Source of the DNA: Dugong dugon
Lineage: Eukaryota; Chordata; Mammalia; Sirenia; Dugongidae
DNA: 64,000 nt
Direction: 5' to 3'
Assembly (NCBI GenBank): GCA_030035585.1
Contig: CM057482.1
Span: forward strand, 57,106,828-57,170,827
Part shown: one piece after another, positions 47,570 to 59,448 of the stretch
How positions within the stretch are numbered: position 1 is the stretch's first letter
Layout of the letters: every line of letters begins with the position of its first letter
Translations under genes and position numbers: made by a program
The notes under the pieces: model-generated
Databases searched by the model: none
The model's input: only the letters and a program-made list of their open reading frames with translations
What the model was told of the DNA's origin: nothing

Positions 47570-47865
47570 CAATAATTTACCTATAAGATGGATACTGTGA
47601 CTCTTTTTCAAATACATAAGTGTTTCAGGTTTCACCTGTCTGTCTTGCTCCTCCCCACACTGGCATCTTGTTATGCAACAGTGGGTGGGAGCTGGGAAGA
47701 GGACAGGATATCTGGGTTCTCAGTGGTCTCAGCTGCAGGACATGTACAGACTGCCCCACTCCCTGGCCCAGAGACCACTCAGCAGTAGGGAACACAATTT
47801 AATTCTCCTGGAATGCAGATTTCTGGCATCCATGGAGTTGGGGTGACCCAGCCGGGCCACTGCCC
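47570..47865. other. Unassigned non-coding DNA
   Basis: No repeat or exon recognised. Confidence 0.4.
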
Positions 47866-47976
47866 TGAGATCTTCTTTTGAACCTTGAGCCTTGAGAAAA
47901 GTTTCTAAAAGCCACCTTTAAGTCAAATAATAGCCTAGTAAATAGCTTAATGAATACCATTTTTCCTTTGGCATTG
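47866..47976 (+). mobile_element. L1 3' UTR fragment
   Basis: 'cttttgaaccttgagccttg', 'cctttaagtcaaataatagc' and 'aaatagcttaatgaata' match the fragment at 120-545. Confidence 0.55.
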
Positions 47977-48085
47977 GGCGCTCCTTGAAAACCTAAGGGG
48001 CACTTCTATTCTCATAGGGTTGCTATGAGTAAGAATCAACTGGACAGGAACGGGTTTTTTATTTTTTGTTTTTGTTGTTGTTTTT
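47977..48085 (+). mobile_element. 5'-truncated afrotherian SINE
   Basis: It begins in the body, 'gcgctccttgaaaacctaag', then 'tcatagggttgctatgagta' and 'ggacaggaacgggttttt'. The head is missing. Confidence 0.82.
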
Positions 48086-48191
48086 AAGGTGAAATGTTAC
48101 CCCCAATTTCCAAACCATGTTGTTAAATAAACGTCAATCAATTTCTATTATTGGTATAATATGATTTTTGTTTTAACAGCAAGAACACCTC

Positions 48192-48710
48192 TGTCTTTGT
48201 TATCTACTGCTGCTATACCAGAAATACCGCAAGTGGATGACTTTAACAAAGAACAATTTATCTCCTCACAGTATAGTAGGCTAAAAGTCCAAATTCAGGG
48301 CATCAGCTTCAGGGGAAGTCCTCTCTCTGTTGGCTCTGGAGGATAGTCGTTCTCATCAATCTTCCCCTGGACTAGGAGCTTCTCTGCGCAGGAACCCCCA
48401 GTCCAAAGGACAAGCTCTGCTCCTGGCACTGCTTTCTTGGTGGTATGAGGTCCCTCTGTCTCTCTGCTCACTCTCTTCTATATCCCAAAAGAAATCAGCT
48501 CAAGACACAATCCAATCCTGTAGATTGAGTCTTGCCTCACTAACACGACTGTTGCCCATCCCTGCTCATTAACATCATAGAGGCAGAATTTACAACACAT
48601 AAGAAAATCATATCAGATAAAAAAATGGTGCACAATCACACAATACCCAGAATCATGGTCCAGCCAAATTGATACACACATTTTTAGGGGACATAATTCA
48701 ATCCATGACA
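48192..48710 (-). repeat. Solo LTR, same family as 18204-18687
   Basis: On the minus strand it starts TGTCATGGATTGAATTATGT (48710 backwards) and ends at 48192 with '..gcagtagataacaaagaca'. Shared blocks with 18204-18687 include the 'ggtggtatgaggt'/'acctcataccacc' pair and 'gtccaaaggacaag'. The flanks ACCTC (48187-48191) and GCCTC (48711-48715) fit a 5-bp duplication with one change. Confidence 0.85.
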
Positions 48711-49035
48711 GCCTCCATTGGCCTTCAGGGTCATGTGTAGGCAGCAAATCTTGGAACCTTCAGTCTTGTGGTCTTACCCAGCATCTCTGCCCAGTGACCA
48801 GATTCCCACATTCCTCCCATTGGAGCACACAGACCTGAGAGGCCAGGGGGTACTGTGGGGTGCTCACTTATCCACCTACTGTCAGCCTCCACCTCTGCAC
48901 CCTCTTATGTACGTGATGTTGCACAAAGGCACCAAGTTAATGGCTAGAGTTCTTAGAGGCCTGCAGCCTTCTGCCCACAGCTCCTGGGGAAGACACCATC
49001 AGGCTAATTGGGTGTTTATAAAGCCTCCATCATCT
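48711..49035. other. Unassigned DNA between two LTRs
   Basis: The sequence starts and ends with 'gcctccat' (48711 and 49023). The ORF 48718-49098 spans it and runs into the LTR without a recognisable domain. No exon is supported. Confidence 0.4.
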
Positions 49036-49439
49036 GTGGGTGTCTTAGTTACCTACTGCTGCCATAGCAGAAATACCATAAGTAGGTGGCTAGAATGAAT
49101 AGAAATTTATTTTCTCATAGTTCTGGAGGCTAAAAGTTCAAATCAGGATCTCAGCGGAGTTGATTACTTTTCTTTCTCCTAGTTTCTGGTATCTGTCGGT
49201 GATCCTTGGCATTTCTTTGTCATGTCCTCACATAACATTTGCCTTCCCCCCAGGTGTGTCTCTGTGTCTATTCTGCTCTTTTTATAAGATACCACACAGA
49301 AGTTATTAGGTTTAGGATCCACCCTACACTGGTATTGCCTCGATTGATTGATTACAATATGCATTATGGAAAGTCATTACATTATGGTACATTTCATTAC
49401 TTTATAGGGTAACTGCATTGCATTTCATCCCAGCTATAA

Positions 49440-49527
49440 GAAAAACAGTTCAGGACTGGAGCAACATTTTATTATGTTATACATAGGGTTGCCATGAGTT
49501 GGAGCCTACTGGACAGCAACTAACAAC
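49440..49527 (+). mobile_element. RTE LINE 3'-tail fragment
   Basis: 'tatacatagggttgccatga', 'gttggagcctactggacagc' and 'aactaacaacagca' match the RTE end at 33580-33637. Confidence 0.78.
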
Positions 49528-49582
49528 AGCAATTACATTACATTACATTACATTACACTCCACTCCATTATATTACATTACA
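49528..49582 (+). repeat. (ATTAC)n microsatellite
   Basis: About five perfect ATTAC units, then degenerate 'actcc' and 'attatattacattac'. It abuts the RTE 3' end, so it may have grown from the insertion tail. Confidence 0.9.
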
Positions 49583-49607
49583 AGATGAAAGGTGATTTGC
49601 TCTACCC

Positions 49608-49818
49608 AAGGTCCCTGGGTGGCTTAAATGGTTTTCTCCTGGCTACTAAACAAAAGGTTGGTGGTGTAAATCCATCCAGCAATGTCACTGAATAAAGGCC
49701 TGGCAATCTGTTTCTGTAATGTTACAGCCAAAAAAAAAACCCTATGGAGTAGTTCTACTCTGAAACACATGGGGTTGTCATGAGTTGGAATAAACTTGAT
49801 GGCAACTTTTTTTTAAAA
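49608..49818 (+). mobile_element. SINE, second body type
   Basis: 'ggtccctgggtggcttaaat', 'ataaaggcctggcaatctgt', 'cctatggagtagttctactc' and 'gttgtcatgagttggaataa'. It contains a short internal A run. Confidence 0.85.
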
Positions 49819-51403
49819 ATACTCCATGACAGCAACCAGTTTAGTGTTTGGTCTTAACCACCGGGAACCATAGCCTAGCCAAGATGACACATAACATTAC
49901 AGGTACTTCCAGGCAACATGGCACTGTAGTCAGAAGCACCATGACGTCCCTCCACAGCAAAGATCAGAAAAACTAAGTAAAACAGAGTCACACATCAATC
50001 CCAAAACCCTAAGCATCAACTGAAGAGATAAAGAACTCAGCCAAGCACTGAATGGTATAAGAAACTGATGAACAGAGAGCGAGCAGCAATATGTGCAGAG
50101 GTCCCCTATCAGCTACCACAGCACGGATCTGCCATCTTGGACTCCTATAAGAAATCAGCGAACAGGAGATACGAGAAAGCAGCTTCACTGAACTTCCAGC
50201 AGAAGACAGAACAACCGGTAACCAATGATATAAGCTTTCCCACCCCCCACCGTTCTTCACCCCCACTTAGCCTCCTCTACTTTCTGCAGCCACAGTCTCC
50301 TGGACCGGAAGCACCCCAGTGTTGCTTAAATTCCACCCGCACACACTGGCCAGCTCCCTGAGTGCCTTTTGTTGGCTGCTGGTGTTGCTTTTTTTCCCGC
50401 TTCTTTAGATTTCTTCCTTACCACTCACCAAGTCCCCCTCCTTTCTCTCAAATATCTGGCTCCATGCGTTATCTTTGCTGATTCCTGAAAGGCTGTGAAA
50501 CACTGACTGACTATGAGACTGACTGTGAAACTGCTTCCCGGCCCAGACCACCATGCTGGTAGGACGCCTGGAACATTTTTGTTTGTTTGCTCTGCTTTGT
50601 TTGCTTGTTTTCTTTTTCTTTTCTCAGCTTGGGAGCGCTTTCTAGCTGGGCAGTACCACATGGCTTAGAAGCTACTCCCTTACTCTGCGCAGATGCATGG
50701 GGACATCCCTGGGGGCATTTCTTCTTTCTTGTTTTTTTTTTTGTTGTTGTTGTTTGTTTCTTTTTGTTTTCTTCTCTTCTTATTTCCTTTTTGTCTTTCA
50801 TTTCCAGTTTCTCAATTTATTCATTTTTTCTTTTACTCTTTTTCTTTTTGTTATTTTTGTTTTTCCTTATTTCTCTGTCTCTCATCTCTCCACTCCAATA
50901 GCAAGCTCCCTTAACACTCTTTTTTGTCTGTATGTTTTTGGCTCCTGTTTCTCTCTCCTCTCTCTCCTCTTTCCCATATTAGCTCCACACATCACAATCT
51001 ACCCACTCCTTCCTGCTTACCTGCACCATGCACTGAACATCACACTCCCAAGCAGCACAGACACGGCCTACTGGAACCTGCCCTGCACTAATTCCCAGTC
51101 CGCACTTTCAGCCCTGGTATGTGCCATAAACAATCCATCCCATCAACTCCCCTTCAGCTGGACCTGCCCTACTGTACCATACCTGAGTGACTGACCCTGC
51201 CCATTGGAGAAGGAGGTGAAAAGTATTGTGCCCTCAGACGAGCAAACAACAAAGAATGTACAGCCCACCTGCTCAGATATAACCAAATAAAATAAAAAAG
51301 CAGGACGAAACAAACAAATCTACAATCAATAAATGAGGAAAATAACAACTGAATGCCCTGAAGACAGCAGACAATATCAAAACATTCATAAAAACAGGAC
51401 AGA

Positions 51404-52385
51404 ATGGTTCCAGTAGGTGTTCAAAATAAAACACCAGATGACCCTCCAGTAGAAGAAAGGGCACTAGACCTAATTGATAGGGAAGTCAAATCCCAAATAT
51501 TCAGAATTATCTGAGAGTTGAAGCAAAAAGCAGACAAAAATGAGGAAAAATAGACAAATTCATGGAAAAGTCAGACAAATTCATGGAAAATACAGCCCAA
51601 AAATGGAAGAATTCAAGAAAATAATACAGGAACAAAATGCTAAAATAAATCCACAACTAGAAACCATACAAAGAGAACAATTAGAAATCCAAAAGATAAA
51701 CAAGATTTCAGAAATGGACAGTGTCATAGAAGGGTTAAGGAGCAGGTTTGAAATGATGGAAGATAGGATCAGCAAAATTGAAGAAAAACACTTCGATACA
51801 ACTCTATTTGAGGAAAAATCAGAGAAAAGAATGAAGAAAAATTAAGAAACCTTGAGAATTATTTGGCACACAATCAAAAGCAAAATTCTGTGAGTGATCG
51901 GAGTTTCAGAACAGGGGGAGAAAACAGAAAACACTGAGAGGATCATTGAAGAACAGCTGACAGTAAACTTCCCCAATATCATGAAAGATGAAAAGCTGAC
52001 CATCCAAGAAGCGCAACGAACCCCATATAGGATAGACCCCATAAGAAAATCCCCAAGGCATATCATAATCACATTCGTCAAAACCAAAGACAAAGAATCC
52101 TGAGAGCAGCTCTAGAAAAACAAAAAGTCACATACAGAGGAGATACAATAAGACTAAGCTCGGATTATTCAGCAGAATCCATGCAGGCAAGAAGGCAGTG
52201 GAATGACATATACAAAACCTTGAAAGAAAACAATTGCCAGCCAAGAATAATATATCCAGCAAAACTCTCATTCAAATATGATGGTGAAATTAGGTAATTT
52301 CCAGATAAACAGAATTAAGGGACCATATAAAAACCAAACCAAACTTACAAGTCTTATTAAAGGGAGTCCTTCTATCTGAGAACAA
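51404..52385 (+). pseudogene. L1 copy C ORF1, broken
   Basis: The ATG at 51404 ('agaatggttccagtagg') corresponds to ORF1 of copies A and B. Readable parts include ..PKMEEFKKIIQEQNAKINPQ.. and ..MDSVIEGLRSRFEMMEDRIS.. (51540-51845, coiled coil, one open frame) and ..EQLTVNFPNIMKDEKLTIQE.. (51894-52103). It is interrupted by a TGA at about 51511, a TAA at about 51844 and frame changes. This copy lacks the stop that splits ORF1 in copies A and B at the 'caattagaa' site. Confidence 0.8.
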
Positions 52386-52834
52386 ACAACATCAGACCAT
52401 AGGCTGAATCTAGGACACAGGATTGTACTAGCCAGATACCAACCTAGGAAATAAACTCTTACAGACTACGCAAAACCAAAAGAATTAAAACAGGGAACCA
52501 GAGAGGTTAATCTGTAAATGACAACAGCATTGTACAATAAAAGAGGGAGTAAATGGTGTAGGTATAGAACCTTCTAATGGAGAGAAAGGCAAGGTGATAC
52601 CAAGTAATAATAGACTGGTTCAAATCTAGGAAGATAAGGGTAAATTCCAAGGTAACCACAAAGAAAGTTAACAAACCTACTCATCAAAATAAAGAATAAA
52701 AACAAAGTCTCAGTAAAAACAAAACCTACAAAAACTGAAGAAATGAAAAAAAAAATCCTCAAAACAAAAGGAACTCAGCATAAGAGAGTAAGAGAAAGAA
52801 AGAAAACATCAGAACCACAAAAAAAAAAAGAGCA

Positions 52835-52850
52835 CTACAAAATGCAATCC
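52835..52850. other. Deletion junction in L1 copy C
   Basis: 'cactacaaaatg' (ORF2 start) is joined to 'caatcccactcctaggaata' (ORF2 end). In copy B these sites are at about 42631 and 46113. One shared G at most marks the join. Confidence 0.93.
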
Positions 52851-54435
52851 CACTCCTAGGAATATATCCTAGAGAAATAAGAGCCATCACACGAACAGAC
52901 ATATGCACACCCATATTCACTGAGCACTGTATATAATAGCAAAAAGATGGAAACAACCTAGATGCCCATCAACAGATGAATGGATAAACAAACTATGGTA
53001 CATACACACAATGGAGTACTATGTAACGAGAAAGAACAATGATGAATCTGTGAAGCATCTCATAACATGGATGAAACTGAAGGACATTATGCTGAGTGAA
53101 ATAAGTCAATCACAAAAGAACAAATATTGTATAAGACCTCTACTGTAAAAACTCATGTAAAAGTTTACACACAAAAGGAAACAATCTTTGTTGGTTATCA
53201 GATATGGGGGGAACTAAATAGACAGTAGGTAAGTGGTAACTTTGGTGAAGGGTACGAAAGTACACAATACTGGAGAAGCCAGCACAACTTGTACAAGGGA
53301 AGTTCATGGAAGCTCCATAGAAACTTCCAAACTCCCTGAGGGACTGAATTGCTAGGCAGAGGGCTGTGGGGACCATGGTCTCGGGGAACTTCTAGCTCAA
53401 TGGGCATAACACAGTTTATAAACACAATGTTCTACATTCTACCTTGGTGAGTAGTGTTTGAGGTATTAAACGCCTGTGAGCAGCCATCTAAGATACTCCA
53501 CTGGTCCCACCCCTTCTAGAGCAAGGGAGAATGAAGAGAATAAGACACAAGGAAAAGATTAGGTCCAAAGAACTAATGGACCACAGCTACCACGGCCTCC
53601 ACCAGACTGAGTCTAGTACAGCTAGATGGTGCCAGGCTACCACCACTGACTGCTCTGACCGGGACCACAGTAGAGGGTCCTGGACAGAGCTGGCAAAGGA
53701 TGTAGAACAAAATTCTAACTCACAAAATATGACCAGATTTACTGGCCTGACAGACTGGAGAAACCCCAAGAGTATGGCCCCCAGACACCCTTTTAGCTCA
53801 GTAGTGAAGTCACTCCCAAAGTTCACCGTTCAGCCAGGGATTGGACAGCCTCATAAAATAAAATGGGACTAATGAGGCATAGTAGTCCAGGGACAAGGAC
53901 TAGAAGGCAGGAGGGGACAGGAAAGCTGGTGATAGGGAACCCAAGGTTGAGAAGGGACAGCGTTTACATGTCTTCGGGTTATTAACCATTGTCATAGGGC
54001 AATTTGTGTACTGTTTAATTAGCAACTATTTGTTCCGCAGACCTTCATCTAAGGTACAAAAAAAAAAAAGAATTATCTATGTGAGATCAAATTGACAACA
54101 GCAACTCAAAAGGTTTGATGGGAAGCCTAGGGGGCAGTGAGTTCAAGACAATGGTGATGGAATAATTTGGAAGGACAGTGAGAATAGCAGCACAACGGGA
54201 AGAATGTAATTGATGTCACTGAATTGTACATGTTGAAATTTTTGAAGGTGTAACTTTGGCTACGTATATTTTCAGCAGAAGAGGTCCTCCAAGGTCGAGA
54301 AGGGAGAGTGTTGACATGTCGTGGGGTTGTTAATCAATGTCATAAAACAATATGTGTACTGACTGTTTAATGAGAAACTATTTGTTCTGTAAACCTTCAT
54401 CTAAAGTACAATAAAAAAAAAGGTAACCATTACAG

Positions 54436-55551
54436 TGGTGTTGCATATGTAAAAATCAGCATAAGGCTGATTCCCAAAATGTGAAAATTACTCACATCCC
54501 TGCTTTCCCACTTCTCCATTACTTCTGACACCAGCCATCCATGTGGCACTTTCTCTCTCTCACCCTAACCACCTGGAGCTAGATCAGACCTTACATATTA
54601 AAAGGACACTATCCTTCAGATTGGCTGCCCATGTAGCCTTTCTATGACCCTCAGCCACCCAGAGCTAAGTCTTCACATGTTACAATAACTCAGTCCATCC
54701 AATTGCCAATTAGGCAAATGCCAGGCCCTGCTGGATCGCTATCCCCTGTGGGTTCAATAATTTGTTAGAATGACTTACAGAATTCATGGCAAGGTTGGAG
54801 GAGGTATTTAATGTGGAATTTCATGTCCCCAGAGTTCAACCCTTGCACATACATCATCAGTCTGGAAGATCAAAGGAACTTCTGTGTACAGGGCCTTTTA
54901 TTGGCTTCATTTCATAGTCATGACTGGGACTTCGCTGCATAGTCATGACCAACTGAATCAATGAATATGCACAATCAGTTGCAGCATGTCCCCCTCCCTT
55001 CCTAAAGTTGGCTGCCAGGTGTGGTCTTTGAGGCTCCTACTCATTTACACATATTTAAGTGTTGCCTGGATATTTTAGAAAACAAAGTCACCTTGATTGC
55101 TCAAAAAATTCCAAGGGGTATCTTATAAGAACCGAAAACAAAGGCCAAATCCAGTTCTTTGTAATCACAGGGATACTATCCACTCTCAAAATCTCACTTC
55201 TCTTCACAGACCCTTGGAACAAAAATGGATCATTGCAAGCATGCCCTCTGAGTGGCAGAAAGTTAACATTTTCTGTTCCTTACGCCCTAAGTGTCCATCC
55301 TCTAGGTAACTACATGGCTCACTCCCTCACTCCTTCCAGGTGGAAGCTCAAATTTCACCCAGACAGTGGTCTTCCCTGACCTTGGCCCACCTGCAGCCCT
55401 CTTGGCCCATCATTGCCACTCCCACAGCAGTTTGTAAGCGTCTGACTGGCTGGATGTTCACATGCACGTTTGCTCACTGTCCAACTCACTCCACAGAACT
55501 AGCTCCATGCCTGTGGGAATGTTATTTTATTCCCTGTTGTAGCTTCCAAAA
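54436..55551. other. Unassigned DNA, possible old LTR fragment
   Basis: The part at about 54680-55030 ('gttcaataatttgttagaat', 'gacttacagaattcatggca', 'ccttttattggcttcatttc') resembles an old minus-strand LTR, but I cannot name it. The rest shows no repeat or exon; the ORFs at 55059-55630 have no known domain. Confidence 0.35.
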
Positions 55552-55756
55552 GAGCCCTGGTAGCACAATGGTTAAGCACTCGGCTTCTAACCCAAAGGTC
55601 ACTGGTTTGAACCCACCAGCCATTCCCTGAGAGAAAGATGTGGCAGTCTGCTCCTGTAAAGATTCACAGCCTTGGAAACACCATGAGCAGCTCTACTTTC
55701 TCCTATAGAGTCTATATGAGTCAGAATCAACTTGACCACAGTGGGTTTTGGTTTGC
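55552..55756 (+). mobile_element. Afrotherian SINE, long body type
   Basis: 'gagccctggtagcacaatgg', 'ggtttgaacccaccagccat', the insert 'agatgtggcagtctgctcct', then 'atatgagtcagaatcaactt' and 'gtgggttttggttt'. Confidence 0.93.
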
Positions 55757-56394
55757 AGCCTACATACCTGGAACAAGTCTTAGCACACAGGTGGTGCTCA
55801 TTAAACACTGCAAAATGGATACTGCACACAAAAATGGCCTGGGGCATGTCAGAAAGAAGGCTCATCATCCTTACACTTAGGAGGGAACACCAAGACACAT
55901 CAAAGGAGTTCAGGAAAGGCCTGGCTTTCAAATGTACTCAATTCCAGAGGATTCTAGCAAAAAGGTGCTTTGACAATCCAAATCTAGAAAATATATTGTT
56001 CTTCTAGTGGTGATGCCCCATTTCCTGAAACTCTGACCCCACTGACTGAGTGATAAGGAAGACCTGGCACAGAAGGTTTGACTGAGGGTGAAAAACACAG
56101 CTTCCCGGTACCCAGGCCATCCATCACCCCAGCCCTGTAGGTAAACACACCCACCCCATTTTACAGGGCAAGAAGCTGGGCTGCAGAGGCCTGAGCTCCC
56201 AGCCAAGGTAACAGGAGTGCAGACAGCAGGGGTGCACCAAGCCCATCCTTATCCTACTTTGGAGTTCTAGTCTTAACAGCACACCAGTGACCGCTGCTAT
56301 TCCTGGACATGTGAAGTCCATTTTAATGTTTTGAAATATTTTCTGGGTTCTGTACATGTGTTAATGAATGACTTAATGGAAAGTAGGATGATAT
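55757..56394. other. Unassigned non-coding DNA
   Basis: I see no family or exon with support. Confidence 0.4.
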
Positions 56395-56640
56395 AGAGGG
56401 TAAGAACACAGTATCAGAGTCAGACATCTGAGCTTAAATCCTCCATTTTAGTTCTGCTGGCTATATGATGTGGCACGAATTATTCAATCTAAATGCATCT
56501 CGGTTCCCTCACCTATAAACTAAGGTTAATAATAAAATACCTTCCTCGTAAAACTGCTATAAGCATCAAATGAATTAATACATACACAGTACTTACAACA
56601 GAAGCTGGCAAATAACACTCACCAAGCAGTTATGAATAAA
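56395..56640 (+). repeat. MIR SINE, nearly complete
   Basis: 'gtaagaacacagtatcagag', 'tctgagcttaaatcctccat', 'ctcggttccctcacctataa' and 'actgctataagcatcaaatg' follow the MIR head-to-tail order. Confidence 0.82.
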
Positions 56641-59011
56641 ATTTGAGTTTAACACTTAGCCGTATAGGTATGATCCTGTTAGCTATTACAAAGTCCCTTT
56701 ATTTTCAGCAACACCAGTATAAATGATACGATCTCTCTCTCTCTCTCTGTCAATCTTATTAACAGATCAATGATACTGTTTTCATTCAGAGGTTATGTTT
56801 GTAACTGATCTGATTTCACAGTTTTACCTGTTTAAAAAATTAAATCATTTGTGAGACATATGTGACTTATTAAACAAAATGAGAAAGAAAATCACCGAAC
56901 AAAACTATTAAGAAAACAAACCAGCAGACACACACAAACAAGCACTGTTTACTAAAGCTAGCATTTCAACGGAAATTTTCAAAAGACTTCATCCCATTAG
57001 CAAGAAAGTTATTTTTTATTGCACGCATTTCTTGCCAGAATAATAACCCTGCTGAATTCCAGCGTTGAATCAAATTCTATTGAGGCTTTGCTGGTTCCCC
57101 AGACTTTAGAATTGACACGGGGGAGTTCAACATCACTGGGACATGAACAGGAGCAGGGTAGACACAGCCCACTATGTATGCGAACAGAGTACTGGGCCAA
57201 CCAAGCCTATGTTTTCACCCTCCTTGACACTCATCTGAAGCAGGAGAGTTACGTGCATAAGACAACATCATTTTTCTCCCCCCATTTGTATTCTTCACAC
57301 TCTGCATTTTCATTGCTGCATGCAATAATACACAGAATAATACTAATTGCAAAGATTTGATGTCAAAATTCAGTAAAACATAGGACAGATAAGCAGGAGA
57401 ATAGTCAACAGGAAAAAATAGACCCTTTTTTTAGTACTTTCTTTTTTAATTACAAAATAATCTTTGCCCCCTCAACAAATATAATGTAGCTAAAATGAGT
57501 AATTCATGATATTTGTCTGTTGATTATGTTTATTTCCTAGGGAACAAGAACAACATGGAAATTTAGGTGGTTAAAAGGAAAGATCAACTTCAGATAGATA
57601 AATGTACTGATCAATTGATAGATATCACATCCATGAGTTGTGCTTCTTTTTACAGTCCAATTTCTAGAATAACAATTCACTAAAACAGACTTTCATCTTA
57701 TTTGAAGAGTCTTAAGAAATAGAAGCTTCAGCCAACATCTTTGGTGGAAATACATTAAGTTATTTTCCCATTAGTGTAAAGCAAATGAGAAATAATGTGA
57801 TAAATTCAATAACATAAAAAGTTGTAAGGCATAACTTACTCTTTGTTTTAATCTGAGTTATAATGGAATTTCCTTTATAAACAGCTTATAAGGAAGGAAA
57901 TAATAAAACATGACAGAAACTGCTGTCTTGGGGCTACTCTTCCTGAAATTGTTAGCTAAACGTTCATATCAGGCATCTTCCATCCAGAGTTTGATAAGAA
58001 CATAATGCCAGCATCACTCAGAGCCCACCCCTCCACGTGAAGCCCTGGGCATCAAGGAGGAAGGCTAACTCCTCCAGTTAGGGCAGACAGTTGAGTGTTT
58101 AAGATGTGAGCACCACAGGGCTGGGCAGCAGGAGCACAAGGCAGCCTTATGACTTAGAGCAAAATTGTTACCTTGTATGTGCTTCCACTTCAACATCAAC
58201 ACTGGAATTCTTATGAGGATTTGCAGGTAGCCAGTGCTCAATGAGTATTGACTGAATGAATAGAAGACTAAATGACAGGAGGCCTTGACTGGAAGAGAGG
58301 AGAATGGGCCTTAGGACTCTCGCTGGGTGGAAGGGAATGCACATAGACACGCAGACAAATCACCAGCACCTGCCAGGCTAGTTGTGGAAGGAGTGCACTC
58401 TCCAGTGACGATGAAGTGCCCACCTCTCCCCTTTGGATTTAGCCACCAAGATCTCTCTTTGTCCACTCATGTTGCCACCAGGCTTCCCCTCTAATGTGTG
58501 TCTCACTACCAGACAACAAGAAAAGTCCTCTGCGCTTTACTCTTATCAATGCAATTGTGGCCGCCGGGGCTTGCTTTCTTCTCGATTTTGTGTAGAACAT
58601 TTGACTGTAGAAATAATGCATGTCTGTGTGATTCTGTGAATGTTTCAAGGCCTGGAACAGCCAAAGCAACACTGGCTTGAGAGTTCAGGGTAAAAAGAAC
58701 TCACTGCGTGAATATAATTGAATATGGAAGATATGAGTATAGCAAAATTAGTCATTTACATGTGTGAAACACAGTTATATTTTATTCCCTTGGCTACAAT
58801 GTAAATGTTTTCATCAAGACAGAAAATTAAAAAAAACAAAAAAGATCAACTTTAAAGGTCGAAGAGAAGAGATTCTTCAGGTGGGTTCTCATGCATCTGG
58901 TGACGCATACTTAATGAGGGGCTGTTGAACAGGGAGGAAAAGAAAGAACAGATTGAAGAAAATTTGAAAAATACCAGAGAGTTATGCAGAATAAAATTTT
59001 AAAATCCCCTG
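56641..59011. other. Unassigned non-coding DNA with (CT)n
   Basis: A (CT)n run is at 56732-56748. A short L2-tail-like piece is at 58205-58262 ('gccagtgctcaatgagtatt', 'gactgaatgaat'). No exon was found; the ORFs here are short and overlap on both strands. Confidence 0.5.
59007..59011. repeat. Left target-site duplication (CCCTG)
   Basis: CCCTG occurs immediately before the LTR and again at 59444-59448 immediately after it. Confidence 0.88.
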
Positions 59012-59443
59012 TGTTATGGGATGAATTGTATCCCCCAAAAAACACATGTTGAAATCTTAACCTGCCAGTACTGGTGAACATGAACTTGTTTGAAATAGGG
59101 TCTCTGTAGATGTAATTGGTTAACTTGAGGTCACACTGGAGTAGAGTGGGACCTATTGCAACATAACTGGTGTCCTTATAAAAGAGGAAAAGAGATACAG
59201 ACCAGACAGACACAGAGGGAAGACGGCTGCACGATGAGGGAGACAGATTGGAGTGACGGTGCCACAGCCAAGAAGCACAGGGGCTACAAGAAGCTGAAAG
59301 GGGCAAAGAAGGATATCCTCCTAGAGACTTTGGAGAGAGCATGGCCTGCTGATGTTGGGTTTACAGCCTCCGGAACTCTGAGACAATAAATTCCTATTGT
59401 ACTTTGTGGTACTTTGTTATGGCAGCCCTAGGAATCCAATACA
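59012..59443 (+). repeat. MLT1-like solo LTR
   Basis: It starts TGTTATGGGATGAATTGTAT followed by 'cccccaaaaaacacatgttg', with 'ggtctctgtagatgtaattg' and 'aggtcacactggagtagagt' in the middle. Near the end are 'gacaataaattcctattgta' (AATAAA) and 'gttatggcagccctaggaat', and it closes with ..ACA. The layout is MaLR (MLT1-like). No internal region is present, so this is a recombined solo LTR. Confidence 0.92.
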
Positions 59444-59448
59444 CCCTG

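Larger units (their letters stand above)
49041..49901 (-). repeat. ERVL/MaLR-like LTR holding RTE, microsatellite and SINE
   Basis: The minus-strand 3' end is at 49041 ('tgtcttagttacctactgct' on plus). The 5' end is at 49901, where the plus strand reads 'cctagccaagatgacacata' then 'acattaca'. Inside are an RTE tail (49440-49527), an (ATTAC)n tract and a SINE (49608-49818). Its 5-bp duplication appears as GTGGG (49036-49040) and GTGGT (54435-54439), now separated by L1 copy C. Confidence 0.7.
49904..54423 (+). mobile_element. LINE-1 copy C, internally deleted
   Basis: A 4.5-kb L1 collinear with copy B, from 'acttccaggcaacatggcac' (about 49904) to 'gtacaataaaaaaaaa'. It has the 5' UTR and ORF1 (from ATG 51404), but at 52841 jumps from the first codon of ORF2 to the ORF2 C-terminus, losing about 3.5 kb. 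The flanks 'taacattacag' (49892-49902) and 'taaccattacag' (54424-54435) form a probable target duplication. Confidence 0.93.

Noticed and set aside
48718-49098. 126-codon ORF as a candidate host exon
   Set aside because: It crosses from unassigned DNA into an LTR, has no domain, and shows no exon boundary pattern.
49528-49582. Regular short repeats that could suggest an array
   Set aside because: This is a simple (ATTAC)n microsatellite with no spacers, not CRISPR.
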